Assembly: GCA_024516035.1 (NCBI GenBank)
Contig: JAMCCL010000111.1
Location: 1-64,000 of the forward strand
Direction: 5' to 3'
Length of the DNA stretch: 64,000 nucleotides
DNA from: Bactericera cockerelli
Taxonomy: Eukaryota > Arthropoda > Insecta > Hemiptera > Triozidae
The stretch's first letter is position 1. Each line of letters opens with the position of its first letter. The notes beneath the pieces were generated by a model. It saw only the letters and a program-made list of their open reading frames with translations. It had not been told where the DNA came from and did no database searches. A program made the translations under genes and the position numbers. Shown here piece after piece: positions 43,501 to 55,764 of the stretch.

Positions 43501-46497
43501 TACCTCATGTAACCATCCACATTACCCCTGTCTCTCTTACCCCTGCCTAACCTATCTGTACCTCATGTAACCATCCACATTACCCCCCTGTCTCTCTTAC
43601 CCTGCCTAACCTATCTGTACCTCATGTAACCATACACATTTCCCCTGTCCTCTTACCCTGCCTAACCTATCTGTACCTCATGTAACCATCCACATTCCCC
43701 TGTCCTTTTTACCCTGCCTAACCTATCTGTACCTCATGTAACCATACACACTACTCCCTGTCTCTCTTACCCTGCCTAACCTATCTGTACCTCATGTAAC
43801 CATCCACATTACCCCTGTCTCTTTACCCTGCCTAACCTATCTGTACTCATGTAACCATCACACTTCCCCTGTCCTCTTACCCTGCCTAACTATCTGTACC
43901 TCATGTAACCATCCACATTACCCCCCTGTCTCTCTTACCCCTGCCTAACCTATCTGTACCTCATGTAACCATCCACATTACCCCCTGTCTCTCTTACCCC
44001 TGCCTAACCTATCTGTACCTCATGTAACCATACACATACCCCCTGTCTCTCTTACCCTGCCTAACCTATCTGTACTCATGTAACCATCACACACTACCCC
44101 TGTCTCTCTTACCCCTGCCTAACCTATCTGTACCTCATGTAACCATCACATTACCCCCTGTCTCTCTTACCCCTGCCTAACCTATCTGTACCTCATGTAA
44201 CCATCCACATTACCCCTGTCTCTCTTACCCCTGCCTAACCTATCTGTACCTCATGTAACCATCCACATTACCCCCTGTCTCTCTTACCCCTGCCTAACCC
44301 ATCTGTACCTCATGTAACCATCCTCATTACCCCCTGTCTCTCTTACCCCTGCCTAACCTATCTGTACCTCATGTAACCATCCACACTACTCCCTGTCTCT
44401 CTTACCCCTGCCTAACCTATCTGTACCTCATGTAACCATACACATTACCCCCTGTCTCTCTTACCCCTGCCTAACCTATCTGTACCTCATGTAACCATAC
44501 ACATTACCCCCTGTCTCTCTTACCCCTGCCTAACCTATCTGTACCTCATGTAACCATACACACTACTCCCTGTCTCTCTTACCCCTGCCTAACGTATCTG
44601 TACCTCATGTAACCATCCACATTACCCCCTGTCTCTCTTACCCCTGCCTAACCTATCAGTACCTCATGTAACCATGCACACTACTCCCTGTCTCTCTTAC
44701 CCCTGCCTAACGTATCTGTACCTCATGTAACCATCCACATTACCCCCTGTCTCTCTTACCCCTGCCTAACCTATCTGTACCTCATGTAACCATACACACT
44801 ACTCCCTGTCTCTCTTACCCCTGCCTAACCTATCTGTACCTCATGTAACCATCCACATTACCCCCTGTCTCTCTTACCCCTGCCTAACCTATCTGTACCT
44901 CATGTAACCATCCACATTACCCCCTGTCTCTCTTACCCCTGCCTAACCTATCTGTACCTCATGTAACCATCCACATTACCCCCTGTCTCTCTTACCCCTG
45001 CCTAACCTATCTGTACCTCATGTAACCATGCACCTTACCCCCTGTCCCTCTTACCCCTGCCTAACCTATCTGTACCTCATGTAACCATGCACCTTACCCC
45101 CTGTCTCTCTTACCCCTGCCTAACCTATCTGTACCTCATGTAACCATCCACATTACCCCCTGTCTCTCTTACCCCTGCCTAACCTATCTGTACCTCATGT
45201 AACCATCCTCATTACCCCCTGTCTCTCTTACCCCTGCCTAACCTATCTGTACCTCATGTAACCATCCTCATTACCCCCTGTCTCTCTTACCCCTGCCTAA
45301 CCTATCTGTACCTCATGTAACCATCCACATTACCCCCTGTCTCTCTTACCCCTGCCTAACCTATCTGTACCTCATGTAACCATGCACCTTACCCCTGCCT
45401 AACCTATCTGTACCTCATGTAACCATGCACCTTACCCCCTGTCTCTCTTACCCCTGCCTAACCTATCTGTACCTCATGTAACCATCCACATTACCCCCTG
45501 TCTCTCTTACCCCTGCCTAACCTATCTGTACCTCATGTAACCATACACATTACCCCCTGTCTCTCTTACCCCTGCCTAACCTATCTGTACCTCATGTAAC
45601 CATCCACATTACCCCCTGTCTCTCTTACCCCTGCCTAACCTATCTGTACCTCATGTAACCATGCACCTTACCCCCTGTCTCTCTTACCCCTGCCTAACCT
45701 ATCTGTACCTCATGTAACCATCCTCATTACCCTCTGTCTCTCTTACCCCTGCCTAACCTATCTGTACCTCATGTAACCATCCACATTACCCCCTGTCTCT
45801 CTTACCCCTGCCTAACGTATCTGTACCTCATGTAACCATCCACATTACCCCCTGTCTCTCTTACCCCTGCCTAACCTATCTGTACCTCATGTAACCATCC
45901 ACATTACCCCCTGTCTCTCTTACCCCTGCCTAACCTATCTGTACCTCATGTAACCATCCACATTACCCCCTGTCCCTCTTACCCCTGCCTAACCTATCTG
46001 TACCTCATGTAACCATCCACATTACCCCCTGTCCCTCTTACCCCTGCCTAACGTATCTGTACCTCATGTAACCATACACACTACTCCCTGTCTCTCTTAC
46101 CCCTGCCTAAGATATCTGTACCTCATGTAACCATCCACATTACCCCCTGTCCCTCTTACCCCTGCCTAACCTATCTGTACCTCATGTAACCATCCACATT
46201 ACCCCCTGTCCCTCTTACCCCTGCCTAACGTATCTGTACCTCATGTAACCATCCACATTACCCCCTGTCTCTCTTACCCCTGCCTAACCTATCTGTACCT
46301 CATGTAACCATCCACATTACCCCCTGTCTCTCTTACCCCTGCCTAACGTATCTGTACCTCATGTAACCATGCACCTTACCCCCTGTCTCTCTTACCCCTG
46401 CCTAACTTATCTGTACCTCATGTAACCATCCACACTACCCCCTGTCTCTCTTACCCCTGCCTAACCTATCTGTACCTCATGTAACCATCCACATTTC
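40559..46497. repeat. ~6 kb satellite array of ~59-bp units (about 100 copies)
   Basis: The unit runs through ctatctgtacctcatgtaac, catccacattaccccctg and tctctcttacccctgcctaa. Variants include catacacactactccc, catgcacctt and ccctcgtc. Units at both ends are a regular 59 bp; between about 42130 and 44220 many carry single-base losses in C runs and elsewhere. One strand is G-poor and the other carries two runs of four to five G per unit. No open frame of note. A 5S-type SINE bounds the right end. Confidence 0.96.
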
Positions 46498-46512
46498 CTG
46501 TTGTTGTTGTTG

Positions 46513-46774
46513 TTTTTTTTTTTTTTTTTTAAGTGGGGTTTAACGTCGCTTTCAACTGCCATGGTCATATCACGACGGGGGTTTTACCCTCCATTCGCAG
46601 GAAACTCACAAACCTGCTACTCGCATTGACCTCACCCAGCCTGAGTGGGGCCGGGAAAAGCCAGCGTCACGAGAATTTGAATGGTCACCCATCCAAGTCT
46701 TAACCTCGCTGGATGTCGCTTAACTTCGGTGTTCTGAAGGGAACCGGTGTATTCAACATGCCATCGACGCTGGC
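46513..46774 (-). mobile_element. 5S-rRNA-derived SINE (type 1)
   Basis: Near-identical to the copy at 27653-27928: minus strand gccagcgtcgatggcatgtt, aagttaagcgacatccagcg, cttggatgggtgaccattca, body, gcgacgttaaaccccactt and poly(A). Inserted at the edge of the 59-bp satellite, after a (gtt)n stretch. Confidence 0.92.
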
Positions 46775-46796
46775 TTTTTTTTTTTTTTTTTTTTTA

Positions 46797-46885
46797 ATCA
46801 TGCATTGGGTGGGATTCGAATCAACTGATCCCTACGCTACCTAAATTACCAGAATAGCGCGTTAAACACTTGACTACCAGTGCAA
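46797..46885 (-). mobile_element. tRNA-derived SINE head, family D
   Basis: Minus strand: ctggtagtcaagtgtttaac, tctggtaatttaggtagcgt, gattcgaatcccacccaatg. The remainder is missing. Confidence 0.7.
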
Positions 46886-47049
46886 CATAATGTTTGTTGT
46901 GTTGAAAATTCTCACGCAGCCTCACGTCACGTTATCTTATCAGTAGCGTGGCATTGAACTTCTCACGTGTCTAAGAGTATGATTTAATATGATCATGTTA
47001 TACAGGGTGAAGCTCATTGCATTTGTCCACTGTCTGCTTATCTGTTTCT

Positions 47050-47185
47050 GGTAGTCACCTTATCCTAGCGGTAGCATGCTCGATTTACACTCCAGGTGAT
47101 CCGGGTTCGAATCCCGGTGGAGTGGTAATCTCGAGAGGGGTGTTACCCTCCATTCGCAGGAAACTCAAAAACCTCTGATCATACC
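47050..47185 (+). mobile_element. tRNA-like SINE head with inverted SINE-body fragment
   Basis: ttatcctagcggtagcatgc and gatccgggttcgaatcccgg give convincing A- and B-box regions. The flanking acceptor arms do not pair, so this is not a functional tRNA. The next stretch (tgttaccctccattcgcagg, aaactcaaaaacct) is the SINE body in the opposite orientation. Confidence 0.65.
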
Positions 47186-47245
47186 TACCTCTATGTCACG
47201 AAAAGCAAATGTAAAATAATTTGTACACATTTGTACATAAGTCTG

Positions 47246-47345
47246 TCCCAGTAGCTCGGTGGTAAAGGCGGCGGTCTGGTAATCCAGAGATCGCGGGTTC
47301 GAAACTCAGACGAGACATGACATGTTATCCTCACATTTGGGATTT
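47246..47345 (+). mobile_element. tRNA-derived SINE, Lys/Thr-like head
   Basis: tcccagtagctcggtggtaa, ctggtaatccagagatcgcg and ggttcgaaactcagacg, then catgacatgttatcctcaca. A sister copy is at 55765-55880. The T-stem 3' half is broken, ruling out a working tRNA. Confidence 0.72.
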
Positions 47346-47366
47346 TTACCACATAATAATACAAGC

Positions 47367-47600
47367 AGGCTGTCGCCCGCTTTACGGGCCGAGGCATGGC
47401 CGTGAAAGCAAAAAATCTTTTTTCGCCAATGGCAGGTGTTGTAGTGGGAATTTCGAAAAATCCCGTCTTATTGCACATCTAGACTATAAGACAAAGCTAC
47501 CTACCAAATTTCAGCTTCCTAGGACTTACAGTTTGGGCTGTAGAGCGATGATCAGTCAGTGGTCAGTCAGTCAGTGACTTTGACATTTATATATTAAGAT
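47367..47600 (+). repeat. dispersed 'gctgtcgcccgc...gtcagtcagtgac' repeat
   Basis: caggctgtcgcccgctttac, gggccgaggcatggccgtga, ggcaggtgttgtagtgggaa, aaatttcagcttcctaggac, then gtcagtcagtcagtgac and tttatatatta. About the same length as 52581-52816. Confidence 0.8.
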
Positions 47601-49115
47601 GTGTTAGGCTTACTGCTGGTATAATGGGACTTAATAGTCTTAATTGGGCACTATAAGTATGATTATTATAAGTTTATTAGCACGGGTCATTGTTTGCATG
47701 GCCACAATAACATTACAGTTCGGGTGAATTTCCAGTTATTCATAATTTTCTCTTGGAAATGAAAATAATTAAGTATTATTGAATGAAAAGTCAAAGGTCA
47801 TGAGCGTCCTGTGAGATAACAGCCTTTCTTATCTGGAGTCCGGGCTTCGGCCGTCTAGAATTGATATCATCGGAACAGTTAAACAATTTGGAAGTGTAGG
47901 CACATCATTGAATTGCTCTAGGAATTTACTATCCGTCAATAAATTTAAGATTGGCTTTACCGTTCAAATAAATTTTGATTTAAATTGTATGTTTAAATGT
48001 TTGTTTAATCAGAAAGTGCAATAAACATAGATTCATAGGTTACCTATGTAAAATTCCTGGTTAACAAAGTGAAAAGTGACTTTTGTTTGACGAAATCTTC
48101 AAAAGTAAGTACAAATTGTTAACAGCGTAATTATGTTTTCTTCTTTTGACCATACCATATGCCGTTTAACGAACTCTTCAAAAGTAAGTACAAATTGTTA
48201 ACAGCGTAATTATGGTTTCTTCTTTTGACCATCTTTTTGTGAATTTATGCCTCAAACTGTAAAAATAAAATCTACGTTCAAGCATTGTCGGCTTCGCCAT
48301 TAGTTCTCAAATAAATGATACTTTTCCAGAAAACCCCTCTTGCCTCTAGAAGTGAGGAGTCATATATTTTATTTCGTCGTAACTCGCACAATACACGAGA
48401 ATACACTTGGCTGCGGTTTGACATTCATATTTATACATTTGTATCCATTAGGTTCCTTATTGTACAGTTGCATACCTGTCCCATCTCCCAGCCAGACAGG
48501 AAGACGGGAGAGGAAGAAACCTTTTTAAATTTTTAACGATCATTATATTGTACTTTTCAATTCAAGATGTAAACAAACATTGGGAGAAGAAACTCGTAGT
48601 TATATAAATGCTCGAGATAATTTTCCAAATCATCATCCGTGAAATGTTTGCAGTGAGGGAGTGTGTGTGAATCTGAGGAACGAGGTCAAGTTGATTTTTG
48701 AAAAGCTTTTGAGCAGAGAATTTTCATTTGGCTGAGGAGTGTTAACTAAAGATTAGACCAAGAAAATCTCGCAGTTGTAGGCATAACTGGGCAATCTTCT
48801 GGGCCAAAGAGTATTTTTGTTTGGCTGAGGAGTGTTAACTAAAGATTAGAACAAAAAAATCTCGCAGGTGTAGGCATAACTGGGCCATCTTCTAAAGGCC
48901 AAATTAGTCATCAAATGAGCTTGACTATATATTTACTAAACTAGGGGGACTCAAAACATCGAACTCCAGGCCCTTTTTCTAGAAAGCTCTCTCACTCTCA
49001 TTGGGAAATTGGGGATTTTGAGAGTGGAGAGTATTCTTAGAAAGGGCTTCAAGTCCGCCGCCTTATCGACAAAGCTATTGAATTCGGTCTAATATTACAT
49101 TATAAAACTATAAAA
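47601..49115. other. intergenic sequence with two small tandem duplications
   Basis: Phrases around cttcaaaagtaagtacaaat are duplicated at about 48098 and 48177 (~80-bp step). gaggagtgttaactaaagat is duplicated at about 48736 and 48825 (~89-bp step). Otherwise nothing recognised. Confidence 0.6.
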
Positions 49116-49117
49116 TA

Positions 49118-49710
49118 CAGTATAAAACATTACAACAAAGATAAGAAAAGAAGGACTGTCTCTAATTCGAGATAGTATAAATTATTATCATCATCAAATG
49201 CAACTCTATTATTATTATTATTATTACATTGTTGGATCAATATAAACAGAAAAGTGAGAAGTTGTATTAGATGTACATGAATATCAGAACATACCTGGAC
49301 AGCTGTTTCGAGCTTATTTTCTCTCATGAGCAGATTCTGAATATCCATGGAAAAAGTCTTAATATTACAACAAAGATAAAGAATGAAGGACTGTCTCTAA
49401 TTCGAGATAGTATAATTATCATCATCATCAAATGCAACTATTATTTTTCCATTGCTGGATAAAAGTCTTAATATTACAACAAAGATAAGGAGAGAAAGAC
49501 TGTCTCTAATTCAAGATAGTATGCTTATCATCATCATCATCATCATCATAAAATGCAACTATTATTATTCCATTTTTGGATAAAAGTCTTAATATTACAA
49601 CAAAGATAAGAAAAGAAAGATAGTATACTTATCACCTAATTCGAGATAGTACCTATACTTATCATCATCAAATGCAACTAATATTATTCCATTGTTGTAT
49701 AAAAGTTTTC
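49118..49710. repeat. ~105-150-bp tandem repeat, four units
   Basis: attacaacaaagataag recurs at about 49127, 49363, 49475 and 49595 (with agtcttaatattacaac in the last three), each followed by gactgtctctaattc-like text, a tcatcatcat microsatellite and aaatgcaactattatt. Confidence 0.8.
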
Positions 49711-50118
49711 TCCATTTGTTATCACATATTTCTATCTATTACCCTAAACTACCTGCTATTTTCCAAATCTCATTTTTCCATTTAGTATATTTAGAATTTC
49801 ATTTGATATTACCATAATATTATAGTGCTCAATTATTCCTATAAAGTCCAAGAGTGACGGACTTCTCCTATTTCTGTTCTTTGTCGTAATCCTATTCTAT
49901 AGTTTAGCCCCAAGTGACTCTACATATTTTTTCTTACTTCCACAATATCTGGAAGACATGAGCTCAGGAAATACCTTCCTTCTGCCATTGCTTCTCTCCT
50001 AACAGATGCTCTTTGTCCTATCATCTTCGTTATCGCATCTCCCTTTCTTAGCTTATTGAAGAACATCCGCAAAAACTAGTTTAAATCTACATAGAAAACA
50101 AAATTGAGGAAAGAAAAC

Positions 50119-50140
50119 CCCCCCCCCCTCCCCCCCCCCA
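50119..50140. repeat. poly-C tract
   Basis: Two C runs split by a single T; likely unstable in sequencing. Confidence 0.9.
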
Positions 50141-50389
50141 CTTTACGGAAAGTTATAAACAATAGGGTCAAATCGTGATCGAATTTGTCTGAAAACTTTG
50201 AATGCGAATCAGTTTGTGTAACTGCCATAAGTGTGGAAAAGTAAGCTCTCAAAAATTTTGCAAGAAATCACACAATTATGGTTGCAAAAACTAGGTTATT
50301 GTCAGTGAAGAAATAGAGTGGGTCAAGAACTTCGATTGTTATAGACCTCTCTTATGAATGTCCATAAAAAAACGATAAAAAAAATAGAG

Positions 50390-51240
50390 TAGTTGAATTA
50401 TAAATAAGATTTAGGATTAGGAGAGAGAATAGATTGAGAAAAAGAGGTGGCTGGAGAGGTAAAGGGGAGGGAAATACATAGAAAAAATAATCTAGGAGGA
50501 GGAAGAGAAGAGATACTAGAGTGAGTGAAAAGGAGAGAGATCACCACTTTCTCGGAGTTTGACTGCCACAAAAATCATCTCGCAGAAAACACAAAGAAGT
50601 TATTCGTTTAAAAGTCCGAGAAAGTTAAAGACAATCTACAAAACGATAGAAGATAAAAAGCAAAAAAAAAAAAGAAGAAAGAGGACGAAAATACACTGCC
50701 AATTATGGACACAATACTTCCTCACGATTGGTTCACATAGTAAACATTTGGCAATTTTGAGATATAATACTAAATCACTTGTATCTCGGAAACCGCTTAA
50801 CCGATTTTCTTCAAATAAGTAGAATACCGTTTTTCCTACATACTAGATTCTACAAAATCTGCACACAAAAAAGTTTTTCGTCTGAAAATCTAGGAAAAAG
50901 AGACAGACTACGAATAGGCAGAAGAAAAGAAGCACAAACAGAAGAGAGAAGAACATTGGCAGAAGAAGAACATTGGCAATAAAAAAACTGAGTGAAGGAG
51001 AGGCATACTTGAACTAAGAAAAAAGAGTAGAAGATAAATGGAAAAATGAAAAATCAGATCAGGAAAGGAATTGGGAGCAATAGAGATGAGATTTTCGAAA
51101 CGTTCAGAAAAAGAAGGTTACTAGCAGGGAAAGAGAGAGAGAATGACAAAGAGAGAGAGAGAGAGACAGAGATTGTGAGATTGAAGGTTAGAAAGAGGTG
51201 GGGGGGCAACATTTTCGTGAATGTAAATATTAGCAAAATT
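50390..51240. repeat. purine-rich low-complexity region
   Basis: Long stretch dominated by A and G (gagagagagagaga, gaagaagaag, gaggtggggggg). Open frames here (50559-50822, 51046-51276) are rich in Lys/Arg/Glu and follow from composition. Confidence 0.75.
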
Positions 51241-52305
51241 AAGACAGTTCAGATAGATAAAGTTAACCCTCTCTAGAAGGAAAATTTACATTGTCCCTGC
51301 TCTAACACGGCTATAGGTTGGCAAAAATTGTCCAAATTAGACGAGATCCAGTTATAAAGGCAAAATTATTTTATAGGATTACCTACATCAAACATCCCTC
51401 TTTGATGTAATCAATCAAAGACAGACCTTCCCTCAAATTAGATTTTCCGTCGATCATAATGTGTAGTCCGACGTGGGTCGATTGTTGTCTTTGTTGTTAT
51501 CCTATTTAATAGGATTTATTTTATAAACCACAGTTGAGCCTTAACCACACGTGCACTATAGACCGGCAATCAGCTCGGTTTCATTTACCCCATAAGTCAT
51601 AAGGTACAATAAAATTTACCCTCTTTCTTCTTGATAATAATAAGACTCTTTATTTGACACCAAAGTAAGAAATTACAATAAATGTAAAAAGAGCGTGATT
51701 ATTGTCTATGGCAATCTCTGCCGTCCAACCTTTTCATTCTTAGACGAGCTCTAGAATTTCCCCCTGGATTATGTGGAGCTTGGATTATGAGTCATGAGCT
51801 ATGCAAGGGTCAACAAAATGGAAAGCAGCTTATGCTGACGATAACGAAGAATGCAAAGAAGGAGGAGGGGTGTATGTAAATAAAAACTAAGACGTAGAAT
51901 GGGTACCTGAAGTGGGGCCCGTTTCATACATGTAATATTAAAAAAAAAAGTTATCCTATTTGTGTTAATCACTATGTGATAATATCACAACTACTTAAAC
52001 TCGCTTTACTAAATATTTGCTTAACTTAGGACAACTAGTCTCAATCATGAGAAAAACGTTGAATAGTTCCGAACAAATAAAATACAAAATTGGCCATATC
52101 AAGTGACGGCATGACACTTGTACCCTGGTCCCGCGGACAGAGCCTTGTTTGGGACAGTACCTGTGTGAATACTTTGGCCCAGACTTACTTATCCCAGAGT
52201 AGCCATACAGTGAGATCAGCAGCCGAACGAAGGACGAAAGAAAAGACCAGGAAGTATATATTCATCACGGCGGCACAATATAATTGTCTTCTTCCCTCTG
52301 GTATA
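51241..52305. other. intergenic sequence with a family E tail fragment
   Basis: At 51637-51740 (minus) the cattgtctatggcaatctc-type block of family E occurs next to aataataataagactcttta. The rest is unrecognised. Confidence 0.5.
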
Positions 52306-52307
52306 TG

Positions 52308-52430
52308 AAACCTCACGAGGTATGCGTGGACCCCGAACACCCAAGTACAGAGGAGAAAATTTCCTACCCCGCTGGGAATCGAACTAAGCAATGCCTTGTG
52401 CTCTAATTCACTTGGCTACGGTAACTACAT
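52308..52430 (-). mobile_element. tRNA-derived SINE, family B
   Basis: Minus strand: gtaccgtagccaag-like head, gttcgattcccagcggggta, ggaaattttctcctctgtac, then acgcatacctcgtgagg. The A-box region is partly deleted. Confidence 0.75.
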
Positions 52431-52580
52431 ACGTAAGATCTGTTTGGCCCAAAAAACTTCTTCGTATACATCTGGAGGAAAAAACAAATAAAAACAGATA
52501 TATTTCCCTACAAAACAAGAGTACAATATCCCATTAGTGTGGGGTAGTAGCATTAGATATGTGTACCTATTATACCTATT

Positions 52581-52816
52581 ACTAGCGGGCTGTCGCCCGC
52601 TTTGCGGGCCGAGGCATGGCCGTGAAAATAAAAATCCTTTTTCGCCAATGGCAGGTGTTGTAGTGGGAATTTCGAAAAATCCCGTCTTATTGCACATCTA
52701 CGAGCTATAAGACAAAGCTACCTACCAAATTTCAGCTTCCTAGGACTTACCAGTTCGGAGAAACAGTGATAAATCAGTGAGTCAGTGATTGAAACTCTCT
52801 TTTATAAGTATAGATG
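52581..52816 (+). repeat. dispersed 'actagcgggctgtcgcccgc' repeat, full-looking copy
   Basis: Starts actagcgggctgtcgcccgc, continues gggccgaggcatggccgtga, ggcaggtgttgtagtgggaa, cttattgcacatctacgagc and aaatttcagcttcctaggac, and ends tttataagtatagatgt. Class not assigned. Confidence 0.8.
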
Positions 52817-52904
52817 TACAATAATTAATGCAAATAAATTACAAAATTACAAATTACAAAAATATGAAGAGAAAAATACTTATACAAGAAACAGGGCCCG
52901 GTTA

Positions 52905-53590
52905 TCTTGAGAGAGAAAAAATTGGTTCACATTAGAATTTGAATGCTGCAGTCTGAACAATGAACAAGAACATATGGGAAGTGAAATCTTGGGAGGGATT
53001 AGGAAGGAAAAGGACAATATTGAGGATAAGAAACCAGACGACGAGAATACGAAAAATAGAGAATGAGAAGGGAATTGCTAGATGAGAAAGGACAATGAAA
53101 TAACAAAATGGTGAAAAAAATTTAAAAAAAAGGAGAAAGAGAGAAAAGCGTTGAAAATTGAGAGCAAAATAAGAAAATCGTGAAAAACATAAGAAGAAAA
53201 TAAAAGAGAGAGAAAAGAAGAGACATGGAAGGAATAAGGAGAAAAGGATTTGCTAGATAGAAAGAGAGAGCAAAATTAGAAAATTGTGTAAAATATAAGA
53301 AGAAAGAGGGAAAATAGGAAACAAAGACAGATAAGGGGCAAAATATATAAATAGAGCACAATAAGAAATGTTTGAAAAAGAAGAAGAAGAAACTAAAAGA
53401 GGAAAAGAAAGAGAGATAGATAGAAGAAAATAGGAGAGACAGGGAAGTAATAAAGGATTGCTAGATGAAAAGAGAGATTGAAATAAGAAAGTGGTGAAAA
53501 TTATAAGAAGAAAGAGAGAAATAAAGAAAGAGAAAAGTATTGTTAAAATGGGAGGGAGAAGAGAGATAAATAGCGCAAAATAGGTATATG
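52905..53590. repeat. purine-rich low-complexity region
   Basis: agaaagagagaaa-type sequence with internal near-repeats around gaaaagagagattgaaataag and attgctagatgaaaa. No gene. Confidence 0.75.
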
Positions 53591-54540
53591 GTATTTTTAA
53601 CAGGAGGAAATCACAACAATAAGCAAATTAATTTTTATTCTTACATGCTTTTTGAGTTAATAACAGTAGCCATATTGGATAGTTTGTTATGAAAGTTTCT
53701 CCATGCGGAAACCAACTGAATTTCTTTTATTTGTGTAAAAAATATTTCAACTTTAGTTTTTCTGGTTGTTCGTCCATTATTATCATCACAAACATCATCG
53801 TAATTATTTACATCATCGCACAATTGTTCGCCTATGTATGAGAGGCACTAATTGTTGCTAATGCAATAAATTAAGGCACCCAATTTGCCACCTTTACAAA
53901 AGACTGATTTTTCCTGTCTGCAATTTAATCTTTTTTAGGCAAGAGTGTTAATTTTTCAGTACTTGATGTTTATTTTAATTTGGCTTCCATACACATGGTC
54001 GATCATTAACGTAGGTAAAACCACTCAGTCTCAAAATAAACAGCAGTACGTCAAGTAGGTACTACACTCTGTTCTGAGGATTTTAGTGTTTTTGATTAAC
54101 AACTCTTCCAATTTATCTATTTGTATTCTATTTTGTGAGAACAATTTATAACTCTGCCTTTTCCATCTGTAGTTGGCAGCGTGAATGGCACGTTGAATAT
54201 ATCAAAACACAAACAAACTCTAATTCGTGTTAATAAAGGCAGGGAATGGAAGGTTAAAACCCTCGTCGTGATATTACCATGCATTTGAAAAACTCTATCG
54301 TTAACTGTTCAGGAGGAATAGTTTCAGTTCTAATGTTGGCATGACTGATGTTACTGACAAATTTTGGTGCCTCAAGTAGGTTTGTGAGATGGCAAAGTGA
54401 AAGAAAAGTAAGACCGATAGATTATGCTGACGAAAAAAGCAGAATGTGTGAGTTTTCCAAGCTTGTGATGGCTCACAGCATTTTTCTGAATGATTCAATG
54501 CAGAAATATGTAGTAATTGTAAAAACAGTTTGTTAACATC
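53591..54540. other. intergenic sequence, SINE relic only
   Basis: ggaaggttaaaaccctcgtc with gtgatattaccatgca at about 54248-54285 is a fragment of the shared SINE body. Nothing else recognised. Confidence 0.45.
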
Positions 54541-54553
54541 AATCTATACTATA

Positions 54554-54801
54554 TAGCCAGCGTCGATGGCATGTTGAATACACCGGTTCCCTTCAGAACA
54601 CCGAAGTTAAGCGACATCCAGCGAGGTTAAGACTTGGATGGGTGACCATTCAAATTCTAATTCTCGTGACGCTGGCTTTTCCCGGCCCCACTCAGGCTGG
54701 GTGAGGTCAATTTGAGTAGCAGGTTTGTGAGTTTCCTGCGAATGGAGGGTAAAACCCCCGTCGTGATATGACCATGGCAGTTGAAAGCGACGTTAAACCC
54801 C

Positions 54802-54840
<39 letters not shown>
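54554..54840 (+). mobile_element. 5S-rRNA-derived SINE (type 1), complete, with target duplication
   Basis: gccagcgtcgatggcatgtt, accgaagttaagcgacatcc and cttggatgggtgaccattca (5S head), gacgctggcttttcccggcc (junction), caggctgggtgaggtcaatt and aatggagggtaaaacccccg (body), gcgacgttaaaccccaatt and a ~35-base poly(A). aatctatactata precedes (54541-54553) and follows (54841-54853), a clean 13-bp target duplication. The element has landed at the 5' edge of another 5S-type SINE. Confidence 0.93.
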
Positions 54841-54845
<5 letters not shown>

Positions 54846-54853
54846 ATACTATA

Positions 54854-55072
54854 GAATCAGTCGATGGCGCGTTGAATGCACCGGTTCTCGTAGGACCACT
54901 GAAGTTAAGCAACGTTCAGCGTGGTGATGACTTCGTGATGCTGGCATTCCTGCACAACCTGGGCTGGGTGAGGTTAATGTGGGTACCAGGTTTTTGAGTT
55001 TCCTACGATTGGAGGGTAACATCCCAGTCATGACCATGCAGTTGAAAGCGACGTTAATCCCAAATTAAAAAA
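54854..55072 (+). mobile_element. 5S-rRNA-derived SINE (type 2)
   Basis: gtcgatggcgcgttgaatgc, accggttctcgtaggaccac, tgaagttaagcaacgttcag, then directly cttcgtgatgctggcattcc (no C-box block), body gggctgggtgaggttaatgt and attggagggtaacatcccag, and gcgacgttaatcccaaatt with short poly(A). The same subtype as the one inside both foldback elements. Confidence 0.85.
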
Positions 55073-55760
55073 AAACTGGTCTAAAATACAAAATTACTAT
55101 AGTTACAGGTAGATCATCCTCCTTTGCAAGAAAGAACTTTGAATTTGAGAAGTATGTACAATACCACCTACATATAAATATCTGAAATATGCTTACAAAA
55201 TTAAATTGATAACATACGCGAAGTTAGAAGTTATCAAGTTCTGATGAGTTAAAAGTTTGAAGAAGAAAGTTATCAGAACGGAGTATACTGAAACTTCATG
55301 CGAGAAATTCTTGGAATCAGCAGTAAATTGAGTGAAAAAGTTTTTAATGAGAAAAAAAATCCTGGAAATGCTGTGGAAAAATGACACCTTTTGATCCATC
55401 GCAAGTTTCAAGTCTGCCTTTGAAACGTTGAAGTTTCAATTTAAATACATGTTTTCAACACCAAAGAACTCTCTATTTTACGAGCACAATAGTTTTTTTC
55501 TTTGTATTCTATCTTGAACAGCACGTGTACATAATGTTCCTTCTGTCTTCTTTATTGAGTCTTGCCATCTGGTTGCTGGACGCCCTCGATTTCTTCTTCC
55601 ATCTCTGGCAAACCTTTCTCGAACAGGTTTGGTCCATTTCTCTGGTGACATCCTGGCTACATGACCTGCACAATTCTATTTTTTCTTCAACAAATCTTTG
55701 CCAACATCCCTTCTGTGTGTTTTACTTCGTATGTCTTTGTTTTTTAATTTTGAAAAGTAT
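55073..55760. other. intergenic sequence, nothing recognised
   Basis: The 85-codon frame at 55525-55782 is hydrophobic (LLSLAIWLLDALDFFFHLW) but has no family resemblance and no gene context. Confidence 0.4.
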
Positions 55761-55764
55761 ACTC

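Noticed and set aside
40559..46497. Interstitial telomere repeat (cctaaccta in each unit)
   Set aside because: Only about one and a half CCTAA words per 59-bp unit; the rest is unrelated, so chance is more likely.
47050..47130. Possible tRNA gene
   Set aside because: Good A and B boxes, but the acceptor arms do not pair and a SINE-body fragment follows.
54554..54680. Possible 5S rRNA gene
   Set aside because: Only part of 5S is kept, joined to a SINE body with poly(A) and a target duplication.
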